Source of the DNA: a bacterium
Lineage (GTDB): Bacteria; Ratteibacteria; UBA8468; B48-G9; DTJG01
Direction of reading: 5' to 3'
Length of the DNA: 11,932 nucleotides
NCBI GenBank assembly: GCA_026418655.1
Contig: JAOAAW010000135.1
Coordinates: forward strand, 1 to 11,932
This document shows, in pieces, positions 1-6,895 of this stretch. Below the pieces are notes generated by a model that was not told the origin of the DNA, searched no databases, and was given only the letters and a program-made list of their open reading frames with translations. Position numbers and translations under genes: made by a program. Numbering within the stretch: the first letter of the stretch is position 1; the number at the start of each line of letters is the position of its first letter.

Positions 1-594
1 CAGAAATTCAGCACCATGAAAAATTTTTATTGATTCCATACCAGCAATACCAGGACAAACACCTTTCCTTCCGCCAGAAAACCCGGCAAAAAAATGGGGC
101 TCAATCATTCCTGTTACTATTTTCAAATCTGCTTCAAAATAGTATTTGTTCAGATAAAAATCAGTGCCAGGAATTCGCACGTTCATCCTGTTATCTATTG
201 CGCAGTGGTCAAAAATCTGAAATCTACTTAGAATTTCTCGTCCAACCAGTTCTATCTTTTCTTCTTCCGTTGTGTTTCTATGGGTACCTGTTCCAATAAG
301 TATAAAAATTTTTTTATCCGGTATTCCGCATGCTTTCAATTCATCAAGAATTACCGGAAGTATTATTTTATTCGGCACAGCTCTTGTATGGTCAGAAATA
401 ACAATACAGATTTTTTTTGGTTGTTTCTTTTGAATAATTTCAAAAAGCGAAGGGCAACCAGCAGGACTTCTCAATGAGTTTCTTATTTCTTCTGCTGGGT
501 TTTTTATTCCCGGGAAATCCAAACTTTCAAATATCTTGAAATTCCTTTCACAAGCAAGTTCAATGCCTGACCTGCCATACTTCAATTTAATCAT
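1..594 (-). CDS. LarA-family nickel-pincer 2-hydroxyacid racemase/epimerase, N-terminal part (C-terminus outside window)
   Basis: The 198 visible residues match the N-terminal domain of LarA (lactate racemase, DUF2088). Family members invert the C2 centre of 2-hydroxy acids by hydride transfer on the nickel-pincer nucleotide (NPN) cofactor. Visible motifs are DHTR (residues 68-71), GTGTHR (101-106, His105) and EPHFFAGFSGGRK (165-177), with His167 and Lys177, the lysine that would carry the cofactor, and then His193. They correspond in order and spacing to D72/R75, H108, H174, K184 and H200 of Lactobacillus plantarum LarA, so the visible active-site half is intact. The remaining, probably more than 200, residues lie beyond the left edge. 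The ATG at 594 overlaps the TGA of the upstream amidohydrolase (ATGA), so translation is probably coupled. No maturation genes (larB, larC, larE) are in the window. LarA homologues act on several 2-hydroxy acids and aldonates, so lactate should not be assumed as the substrate. Confidence 0.9.
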   Translation of the reverse strand, partial: MIKLKYGRSGIELACERNFKIFESLDFPGIKNPAEEIRNSLRSPAGCPSLFEIIQKKQPKKICIVISDHTRAVPNKIILPVILDELKACGIPDKKIFILIGTGTHRNTTEEEKIELVGREILSRFQIFDHCAIDNRMNVRIPGTDFYLNKYYFEADLKIVTGMIEPHFFAGFSGGRKGVCPGIAGMESIKIFHGAEFL

Positions 595-1595
595 TCGTCA
601 AGACCCAATAAAAAACTTAGCGTGTTTTTATTTGAAACTTTCATCATCAGGGCATCGGGTAAACTTTTTAATGCATCAACTTCGTCTTTGTATGTAGCTT
701 TCAGCCATATTTCAACAAAAGAGTTTTTACCTGTTCCCTGTTTTCTTTTTGCTATGTATGAATAGGCAGGTGTATCTGTGCCCCAGATGATTGTTTCGGG
801 AAATGCATCAACAAGGGCTCTTATAACTTTTTTGTGGTCAGTATAGTCAGCATCAAGCCTGTCTTTTTTCTGAGCCACAATTGGATGGTTTTGTTGGGCA
901 AGTTGAACCTGTATGGTTAATGCTGATGTATCAACCCAAACATTTTTCATAGTGTCTGCCATTTCAAGGTAATTCTTATCAAAACCTATGCAATGAGCCA
1001 GACAGAACCTGATTTCTGGATGTTTTTCAATTACTTTGAAATTTAACCTTGCGTGTGAAAAAGTTTCTTCTTTATGTACTGTAGTATGAAGTGTGATGGG
1101 CCAGTTTTTTTCTCTTGCAAGTTCAAGAATCTCCTTTCCTTCGCCAAGCAGGCCCAAAATACTTGCCTGACATACCACAGGTACAATTTTGATTCCAAAA
1201 ATCTTATATTTTTTTTCAAGTTTCAGGATGTTTTTAACCTGTTGTTTTATAGCCCTTTTTGGGTCCACAGATATAAAGGGGATAAATCTTCCTTCATACT
1301 CAGGGCAAAACTCATATATTTCCTTTAGGAGGAGCTCATTTTCAATCTCATATGGTGCCCTGGATACAGGTTTTTCTGGTACTTTGCAGATACCTCTTTT
1401 CAAATATAATGGGTCAAAAAACAGGTCAGGCGAATGGGGAAAAACAATGTTAACATCAATGCCAAATCTTTCCTGTCTGAAAGCGATTCCTTCAATAGTT
1501 GCTGCATAAGGATACTCCATGTTCATATATGCCTTAATGGAAACACCTGCGTGAGAATGAGCATCAATTATCTTCCCTTTCAGTTTTTTGTGCAT
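591..1595 (-). CDS. Amidohydrolase-2 family TIM-barrel metal hydrolase
   Basis: This is a complete 334-aa protein of the Amidohydro_2 type (PF04909), a family of metal-dependent hydrolases that includes lactonases and also ACMSD-type decarboxylases. The expected metal and catalytic residues sit on successive barrel strands: DAHSH at 11-15 (His13, His15), GIKIVP at 134-139, ITLH ending at His170, CLAH ending at His201, and WGTDTP at 271-276 (Asp274). There is no signal peptide, so it should be cytoplasmic. The start at 1595 is supported by GGAG about 8 nt upstream. An ATG 5 nt further upstream is out of frame. The gene begins 1 bp after the NagB-like gene ends, and its TGA overlaps the LarA-like start. 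Sitting between a sugar-isomerase fold and a 2-hydroxyacid epimerase, it could be a sugar-lactone hydrolase. That role is inferred from context only. Confidence 0.88.
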   Translation of the reverse strand: MHKKLKGKIIDAHSHAGVSIKAYMNMEYPYAATIEGIAFRQERFGIDVNIVFPHSPDLFFDPLYLKRGICKVPEKPVSRAPYEIENELLLKEIYEFCPEYEGRFIPFISVDPKRAIKQQVKNILKLEKKYKIFGIKIVPVVCQASILGLLGEGKEILELAREKNWPITLHTTVHKEETFSHARLNFKVIEKHPEIRFCLAHCIGFDKNYLEMADTMKNVWVDTSALTIQVQLAQQNHPIVAQKKDRLDADYTDHKKVIRALVDAFPETIIWGTDTPAYSYIAKRKQGTGKNSFVEIWLKATYKDEVDALKSLPDALMMKVSNKNTLSFLLGLDE

Positions 1596-1596
1596 T

Positions 1597-2556
1597 TCAT
1601 TTCTCCGGAAATTCTATCGGTATCCTTCTTTCGCCTGTTTCAGTTTTACAATCTTCAGCAACACTTCCTGAAAGGGTTAACTGGCTATTGAGTATTTGGA
1701 GGATACTGGCAGGAACAAGAGGTGTGACTGGGCCGTGAGCTGCAAGACGCGTGATGAATCTTTGCCAGGAGACATCTCCATAAGCAAATCCATTCCAGAA
1801 ACTGACAAGTTTTGAATTTTTCAGATCTCTTGGTCCTATCGTGGCTGCCTTAGGAGGACATGCTGCTATATCTCCTGAACAACCTGCATCAGCAAATAAA
1901 CTGTTCTGACAGAGTGTGATTGGATGAAGGTCAACGATTCTTGAACCCAGTTCAAGATATCCTTCAATATTGTTAACAAAGTCAATTCCTAAGTGAGGTT
2001 CAAAAAAGGCAATATGACCACACCAGCCAATACCACCGTAACATATGTCTGCTCCACCAAGATCCTCTATCATCTTGCTGTAATAATTTACATTTTTTGT
2101 ACTTGGAAAGTGTATCTGTTTCTCAGGCATTCTCAATTCTGGTCTTATGCGATAAAAAAAGTCATGCCACATCCAGTACTGAAAGCCACCTTTCCATTCT
2201 TTCGGCGCAGTGTTTCCATTTTCATCCGCATATTCATCCATATTGAATGTGTGTACATGCTTGCAGGAAATATTTAATTGGTTGATCATTTCAGCCACAA
2301 GGGCATACTGAGGATTTGGTGCCGGCAGAATAATTACATGTTTTTTCCCTTCTTCAAGGGCTTTTTTTATTCCACCAACAATATGGAGTGCCCAGGCAAA
2401 AACAAATGCTGTCTGGTCTTCTATAATCCTTATTTTAAAGTTCTTGTTTGGATGTTTACAGAGATCCTGTTTTTTAATTTTTCGCACCTTTTCAATGATC
2501 CTTTTGTTCTTAAACGGCAGAAAATCTGCAGGTTTAAACTGGAATTTCACTGGCAT
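1597..2556 (-). CDS. Divergent NagB-fold (glucosamine-6-phosphate deaminase-like) protein, probably not a true NagB
   Basis: This 319-aa protein aligns with E. coli NagB (266 aa) and has an N-terminal extension of about 45 residues. Shared landmarks are FNMDEY (104-109, Asp107 = NagB Asp72), GGIGWCGHIAFFEP (174-187, His181 = His143, Glu186 = Glu148), PPKAATIG (234-241) and the C-terminal ASILQ segment (283-287). There are notable departures. The residue matching Asp141 is Cys179. The phosphate-gripping LPTGGTP loop is replaced by the shorter LPAPNP (78-83). Arg172 corresponds to Leu220. The Lys208 region holds Gln265/Arg266 after an insertion. The fold and the general-base aspartate are therefore kept while the sugar-phosphate pocket is not. 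True NagB converts GlcN6P to Fru6P plus ammonia; here that reaction is doubtful. The NagB superfamily also includes 6-phosphogluconolactonase and ribose-5-phosphate isomerase. It is the first gene of the cluster with the amidohydrolase and LarA-like genes. The E. coli comparison is from memory, by hand. Confidence 0.82.
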   Translation of the reverse strand: MPVKFQFKPADFLPFKNKRIIEKVRKIKKQDLCKHPNKNFKIRIIEDQTAFVFAWALHIVGGIKKALEEGKKHVIILPAPNPQYALVAEMINQLNISCKHVHTFNMDEYADENGNTAPKEWKGGFQYWMWHDFFYRIRPELRMPEKQIHFPSTKNVNYYSKMIEDLGGADICYGGIGWCGHIAFFEPHLGIDFVNNIEGYLELGSRIVDLHPITLCQNSLFADAGCSGDIAACPPKAATIGPRDLKNSKLVSFWNGFAYGDVSWQRFITRLAAHGPVTPLVPASILQILNSQLTLSGSVAEDCKTETGERRIPIEFPEK

Positions 2557-2563
2557 AGTATTG

Positions 2564-2569
2564 CCTCCT
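2564..2569 (-). promoter_or_regulatory. Strong Shine-Dalgarno (AGGAGG) of the NagB-like gene
   Basis: On the minus strand AGGAGG lies 7 nt before the ATG at 2556. This fixes the start of the NagB-like protein and shows that its unusually long N-terminus is part of the gene and not an over-extended call. Confidence 0.85.
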
Positions 2570-2596
2570 GGTTAAAAATAAGATATCACACTGTCT

Positions 2597-2625
2597 AATA
2601 AAACATATTTTACTTTTTCAGTCAA
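2597..2625 (-). promoter_or_regulatory. Sigma70-type promoter for the NagB-like/amidohydrolase/LarA-like cluster
   Basis: On the minus strand, TTGACT (2625-2620, 5 of 6 matches to TTGACA) is followed after exactly 17 nt by TTTATT (2602-2597, 4 of 6 matches to TATAAT). A TG immediately upstream makes an extended -10 (TGT before the hexamer). The predicted transcript start is near 2590, giving a 5' leader of about 35 nt with a consensus SD. It lies in the 133-bp gap after mfd, so the metabolic cluster can be transcribed independently of the mfd unit. I see no rho-independent terminator in the gap (no GC stem plus U-tract), so read-through from mfd is also possible. Confidence 0.6.
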
Positions 2626-2689
2626 AAATGGAGCAATTATTTGAAATATTTCTGGAAGGTTAAAAAATCCTGAACAGCCACAATAAATT

Positions 2690-5662
2690 CTATTTCTTCC
2701 CTGCCTGTGCAAGAATCAAATCTCTCACTTTTTCAGGGATTTCACCAAACCTATCCCTTATCTCTTCAAGAATTTTTCTTGCTTCATCATTGCTGTGTAT
2801 TTCTGAGATTCGTTTATAAATTTCAAATCTCAATCCAGCAGCAGGAATCCATTGTTCATCAATAAATCCTCGCATCAATGGTCTTACTGATGGCTCCTGT
2901 ATTTTTTCACCAGTATATTTTGAAGTTATCTCTTTCCAGAATCTGCAATATAACTGAAATCCTACCTGATTGATATATCCACTCTGTTTTTTACCAAGTA
3001 TATCGCCTGCACCTCTTATCTGGAGATCTCTCAAGGCTATTTTCATACCACTGCCTGGTTTTACAAGTTCATTAAGAGCTTTCAATCTTTCCTTTGCCTC
3101 CTGGGAGACAGGTAGATGCGCAGGAACAAGAAAATACGCATATGCCTTTACTTTGTATCTACCAACCCTTCCTCTCAATTGATATAAATCAGCAAGTCCG
3201 AAAAGATGAGCATTATCAACGATAAGGGTATTGGCATTTGGGACATCCAAACCATTTTCAACAATGGTTGTTGCTACCAGAATTTGAATCTTTCCTTCGG
3301 CAAATTCGTCCATAACACGGGCAATCTGTTTTTCTTCCATTCTTCCATGAGCAATACCTATGGTTGATGCAGGAAACATGCTTTGAAGTTTATCCCTGAC
3401 TTTTTGTATATCGTAGATTCTATTGTGAAGATAGAAAACCTGCCCATGCCTTTCAAGTTCGTTAATAATTGCCATTTTTACAATTGTGTCGCTGTATTTT
3501 CCAATATAGGTCGCAACCGCTAATCTTCCAGAGGGCGGAGTTTCAAGAAGACTTATGTCCCTAAGTCCTGAAAGAGAAAAATACAGTGTTCTCGGAATAG
3601 GCGTCGCAGTGAGTGTAAGAACTTCTACATTCCTGAATTTTGTCTTGAGTTTTTCTTTGTGTAAAACACCAAATCTTTGTTCTTCGTCAATTATAATTAG
3701 TCCAAGGTCTTTAAAAATTACGTCATTCTGTAAAATCCTGTGAGTCCCAATAATAATATCAATTTTTCCTTTCGCAAGTTGTTCTAAAATCTGTTTTTGT
3801 CTGGAGTTTGGATAGAGTCTGGAAAGCATTTCAATTTCTATCGGGAAATTGTGCATCCTATGTTTGAATGTTCTTAAATGCTGTTGAGCAAGAACAGTTG
3901 TAGGACACAGCACTGCAACCTGTTTACCTCCAGAAACCACCTTGAATGCCGCCCTTATCGCCAGTTCTGTTTTTCCGTATCCTGAGTCACCGCACAGAAG
4001 CCTGTCCATGATTCTGGTGCTCTGGAGATCTTTTTTAATCTCTTCCATTGCTTTTAACTGGTCGGGTGTTTCTTTGTATGGAAAATTTTCTTCAAGGATT
4101 CTTTGAAATTCATCATCCTCTGGATAGGCAATACCACTGGTGTGTTTTCTTTCTACATATAATTTATAAAGTTCTTCTGCAATGTTTTTGATGCCTTCTT
4201 TAACATTATCCCTGATTCTGATCCAGGTTTTACTGCCAAGTTTGCTTAATTGTGGATGTTCTTTTGTGCCTATGTATTTATGAACAAAATCAATGTCACT
4301 CAATGGCAGATAAAGTTTTTCGTTGTCGGCAAACTCAAGTCGCATATATTCTTCTTTTTCAGGCCCTATCTTTTCAAAACCATCAAATCTTGCAATTCCA
4401 TGCTGGAAGTGAACGACATAATCGTCTTTTTCCAGTTGGTCTTTATGGCTTACAGGCAAAGCATCCATGAATCTGCTGGATGGTCTTCCCTGTTTCATGT
4501 TGAAAATGGTAGCAGTATTCAGAATTGTCAGATTTATCCCGGGAAACGAAAAAGAAGATGAAAGATAACCATCAAGAAAATCATTATCATCAATTGCAAC
4601 ATTATGCTGGCAGAGTATTTTTTTTAGATTTTCTCTGTGAACTTTGTTTTCTTCAACAATGAAAACTTTTTCATCGGGCATTTTATTCCAGATAAAATTT
4701 CCATTTATAAATCCAAATCTTTCAGGTACATCAATCGGGAAAATGTATATCCGGTCAATTTTCTTTTCAACAGGAATATCAGTTTCAAGATAAACCGCTT
4801 GTGAAAAATTTTTCTCGATAGTTTCCCACTGAATAATATCTTTTCTGACAGACCGATGGCATATTTCAAGCATTTGATTGTACCTGGATTCAAATGCGTT
4901 TACTCCTGAAACAAAAAACACTGGGTCTTTCTCGCAATAGTCAAAAATTGTTGAACCGAGATGAGAAGTAATAAAACACTCATTGAGGGCGAATATTCTG
5001 CAGCCATCTGTTTTTCCGATGGACATCTGCGTCAATGGATCAAAATTTCTCACAGAAACAACCTTATTTCCGGAAAACTCTATTCTGTATGGTTTTTCTT
5101 CAAATGGGAAAAAATCAATAATTCCACCCCTTCTGCAAAATTCACCTGGATTTTCAACAATAGTAACTTCTTCATAACCGTAACCTATCAATCTTGCAAT
5201 AAGTTTTTCCCTTTCAATTGTTGTGCCAGGAACTATTTCAATAATATGTGATACAAAATCAGAAAACTCTGGAAGATAAAGAGATACTGCATTGATGGAG
5301 CTGATAACCACACCTGATTTTCTTTTTATTATTTCAGCAAGGCACTTTACTCTTTCAATTTCTTTTGCCTGTACAGGATGGTCTGATGGTAAATGTACAT
5401 CTCTTTCTGGGAAAAGAAAAACATCGTTTTTTAGAAAAGTGCGCAAGTTTTCATAAAAAATTTCCGCATTTTCAGAATCCTGACAAATAACGACAAAAAG
5501 TTTGTTTTTTGTTGCCAGGTAGAAACTGGAAACAAGGAAGGATAGAAATCCAGTGTTTTTACCGTGCAGGTACAATGGGAATTCTTTTTTTTCAATTTTT
5601 TCTTTTGCCCTGAACCAGGTAGGAAAATTCTTTAACTCATTTATTTGTTTTGACAGAAACAT
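2690..5662 (-). CDS. mfd: Transcription-repair coupling factor Mfd with short C-terminal domain
   Basis: Mfd is an ATP-driven DNA translocase that removes stalled RNA polymerase and recruits UvrA for nucleotide-excision repair. Domains in order: a UvrB-like N-terminal module (about 1-330, including CRRGGIIDFFP at 176-186 and RNFDPLTQ at 205-212), the RNA-polymerase-interacting domain (about 408-470), then the RecG-like helicase. Helicase motifs are GDSGYGKTE (558-566, Walker A), DEEQRFG (659-665), TATPIPRT (685-692), VENGLDVP (801-808), QLRGRVGR (828-835) and the TRG motif with RDLQIRGAGDILG (878-890). At 990 aa it is shorter than E. coli Mfd (1148 aa). Much of the deficit is at the C-terminus, where the TRCF/D7 domain begins (RFEIYKRI, DRFGEIPEKV) but stops soon after. 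The start ATG lies inside the 3' end of the glycerate kinase gene, with a 22-bp overlap and only a weak SD, so coupled translation is likely. Confidence 0.96.
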   Translation of the reverse strand: MFLSKQINELKNFPTWFRAKEKIEKKEFPLYLHGKNTGFLSFLVSSFYLATKNKLFVVICQDSENAEIFYENLRTFLKNDVFLFPERDVHLPSDHPVQAKEIERVKCLAEIIKRKSGVVISSINAVSLYLPEFSDFVSHIIEIVPGTTIEREKLIARLIGYGYEEVTIVENPGEFCRRGGIIDFFPFEEKPYRIEFSGNKVVSVRNFDPLTQMSIGKTDGCRIFALNECFITSHLGSTIFDYCEKDPVFFVSGVNAFESRYNQMLEICHRSVRKDIIQWETIEKNFSQAVYLETDIPVEKKIDRIYIFPIDVPERFGFINGNFIWNKMPDEKVFIVEENKVHRENLKKILCQHNVAIDDNDFLDGYLSSSFSFPGINLTILNTATIFNMKQGRPSSRFMDALPVSHKDQLEKDDYVVHFQHGIARFDGFEKIGPEKEEYMRLEFADNEKLYLPLSDIDFVHKYIGTKEHPQLSKLGSKTWIRIRDNVKEGIKNIAEELYKLYVERKHTSGIAYPEDDEFQRILEENFPYKETPDQLKAMEEIKKDLQSTRIMDRLLCGDSGYGKTELAIRAAFKVVSGGKQVAVLCPTTVLAQQHLRTFKHRMHNFPIEIEMLSRLYPNSRQKQILEQLAKGKIDIIIGTHRILQNDVIFKDLGLIIIDEEQRFGVLHKEKLKTKFRNVEVLTLTATPIPRTLYFSLSGLRDISLLETPPSGRLAVATYIGKYSDTIVKMAIINELERHGQVFYLHNRIYDIQKVRDKLQSMFPASTIGIAHGRMEEKQIARVMDEFAEGKIQILVATTIVENGLDVPNANTLIVDNAHLFGLADLYQLRGRVGRYKVKAYAYFLVPAHLPVSQEAKERLKALNELVKPGSGMKIALRDLQIRGAGDILGKKQSGYINQVGFQLYCRFWKEITSKYTGEKIQEPSVRPLMRGFIDEQWIPAAGLRFEIYKRISEIHSNDEARKILEEIRDRFGEIPEKVRDLILAQAGKK

Positions 5663-6780
5663 TTCATTAATCTTGCGATTTCTTTTGATGTATCTTCAAT
5701 ATAGGTTCTTGCATTTTTCATTGATTCTTCAAGTGAAATCACACCAGGAACAATAGGGAAAACTGCTGTAAGGCCATTTTTAGATAAATACTCAAGTGAA
5801 CCTGATTTAATTCCACAAATAGCAATAACAGGTACATTATGCTTTTTTGAACACTCAAGTATAGCCATAATAGTTTTACCGAATCTCACCTGGTTATCAA
5901 TTTTCCCCTCTCCTGTTATTACAATATCAGCATTTTTTAGATGATTTTCAAGCCTGATTTTTTCCACAATAAATCTACTTCCTTCTTTAATCTGCGCATT
6001 AAGGAAAGCAACAAGACCTGCTGCCAGACCACCAGCAGCGCCAGAACCAGGAAGGTTTTCGATATCCTTTTTCAACTGGTTTTTAATCACCTGAGCATAA
6101 TGGCGCAGGTTTTTTTCAAGTAGCTGTACCATCTTTTCATCCGCTCCTTTTTGTGGGCCGAAAACTTTTGCTGCTCCATATTTTCCTGTTAAAGGATTCC
6201 TAACATCGCACAAAACAGTTATATCTGTCATAAATACATCCTTATTTATTCCCGAAATATCTATTCTGGCAAGTTTTCCAAGAAATCCACCGCCCTGACG
6301 CAGTGGTTTATTTGAACTTGAAAGAAATTTTACTCCAAGAGCCATCGCCATACCCATTCCGCCATCAACTGTTGCACTTCCACCAACCCCTATAAGAATT
6401 GATTTAACTTTTCTTTTTACCAGTTCAAGTATTAATTGACCTGTTCCATATGTGGATGTAACCAGGGGATTTCTTTCTTCAGGTTTCAGTAAAGGCAGTC
6501 CACTTGCAGAAGCCATCTCAATTACACCTGTTCCATCAGAAAGTATTGCATATTCTGCCTTTATTTTTCTTCCGAGTGGGTCAAGAACAATGGCATGGTA
6601 CTTTTTTCCACCAAGAGCATTCAGTAGGGCATCAATAGTTCCTTCACCACCATCAGCCATTGGTAAGATTTCATAATTTGCCTCTGGCAAAATTTTATGC
6701 ATTCCCTGGTATATCGCTTTCGCAACTTCTTTCGCACCAAGAGAACCCTTGAATGAATCAGGACATATCACGATTTTCAT
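5641..6780 (-). CDS. glxK: Glycerate kinase (GlxK/GarK family)
   Basis: This is a full-length 379-aa glycerate kinase (PF02595), which phosphorylates D-glycerate with ATP and feeds it into lower glycolysis. Family signatures are PDSFKGSL (7-14), MADGGEGT (41-48), GVGGSATVDGG (131-141), LCDVRNPLTGKYGAA (190-204), VFGPQKGA (206-213), PGSGAAGGL (244-252), TGEGKID (289-295) and PVIAICG (317-323). The start is certain because MKIVICPDSFKG is the usual family N-terminus. No Shine-Dalgarno is visible upstream. Instead a perfect -10 box ends 8 nt before the ATG (separate entry). The gene overlaps mfd by 22 bp, an unusual partnership that looks positional rather than functional. Glycerate could be the end product of the sugar-acid chemistry suggested by the genes downstream of mfd. 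That link is inferred. Confidence 0.95.
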   Translation of the reverse strand: MKIVICPDSFKGSLGAKEVAKAIYQGMHKILPEANYEILPMADGGEGTIDALLNALGGKKYHAIVLDPLGRKIKAEYAILSDGTGVIEMASASGLPLLKPEERNPLVTSTYGTGQLILELVKRKVKSILIGVGGSATVDGGMGMAMALGVKFLSSSNKPLRQGGGFLGKLARIDISGINKDVFMTDITVLCDVRNPLTGKYGAAKVFGPQKGADEKMVQLLEKNLRHYAQVIKNQLKKDIENLPGSGAAGGLAAGLVAFLNAQIKEGSRFIVEKIRLENHLKNADIVITGEGKIDNQVRFGKTIMAILECSKKHNVPVIAICGIKSGSLEYLSKNGLTAVFPIVPGVISLEESMKNARTYIEDTSKEIARLMKCFCQNK

Positions 6781-6787
6781 GCTTTAT

Positions 6788-6793
6788 ATTATA
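6788..6793 (-). promoter_or_regulatory. Perfect -10 box (TATAAT) implying a leaderless glycerate kinase mRNA
   Basis: On the minus strand TATAAT is followed by 7 nt and then the ATG of the glycerate kinase at 6780. Transcription normally starts about 6-7 nt after the -10 box, which places the start at the ATG or 1-2 nt before it. The absence of an SD fits a leaderless message. The -35 region is poor: TTAAAG at 18-nt spacing matches 3 of 6 bases, and there is no extended TG. Confidence 0.5.
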
Positions 6794-6827
6794 CCGCCAT
6801 GTTTATATTTTCTTTAATCTGGTTTAA

Positions 6828-6833
6828 TATAAT
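6828..6833 (+). promoter_or_regulatory. Perfect -10 box (TATAAT) for the secreted-protein/esterase unit
   Basis: TATAAT lies on the plus strand 62 nt upstream of the 995-aa gene. The predicted transcript start is near 6840, giving a leader of about 56 nt. No good -35 hexamer is present at 16-18 nt spacing (ATATTT at 17), so activity may need an activator, or the site may be chance in AT-rich DNA. Confidence 0.4.
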
Positions 6834-6885
6834 ACTTAAAAAGGTTATTAAAGCTTGATATCATTAAAAACAAGTACGCTACGCA

Positions 6886-6892
6886 GGGAGGG
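6886..6892 (+). promoter_or_regulatory. Shine-Dalgarno (GGGAGGG) of the secreted glycosidase-like gene
   Basis: GGGAGGG ends 3 nt before the ATG at 6896, and its GGAGG core (6887-6891) leaves 4 nt. The spacing is slightly tight. The site supports the start that produces the signal peptide. Confidence 0.7.
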
Positions 6893-6895
6893 AAA

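Noticed and set aside
30..477. Plus-strand open frames of 89 and 65 codons at the left edge
   Set aside because: They run antisense to a clear LarA-family reading frame that has family motifs and its own coupled start. Their products are low-complexity, of shadow type.
2572..2690. About 42-codon open frame downstream of the mfd stop in another frame, as a possible continuation of the D7 domain after a frameshift
   Set aside because: The translation does not resemble the usual D7 sequence to my eye, and the stretch contains the promoter of the next gene. It is kept only as a check under the Mfd finding.
2640..2690. Possible terminator after mfd (TTTTTT run near 2662)
   Set aside because: No stable GC-containing stem precedes the T-run on the minus strand.
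6848..6867. TTAA-N12-TTAA with an internal 8-bp palindrome TGATATCA, as a possible operator in the leader of the secreted protein gene
   Set aside because: Symmetry breaks outside the central 8 bp, and such AT-rich palindromes are expected by chance here.
6855..6881. TTGATA as a -35 element for the rightward unit
   Set aside because: The only -10 candidates (TACGCT, CTACGC) are poor, and transcription would start inside the Shine-Dalgarno.
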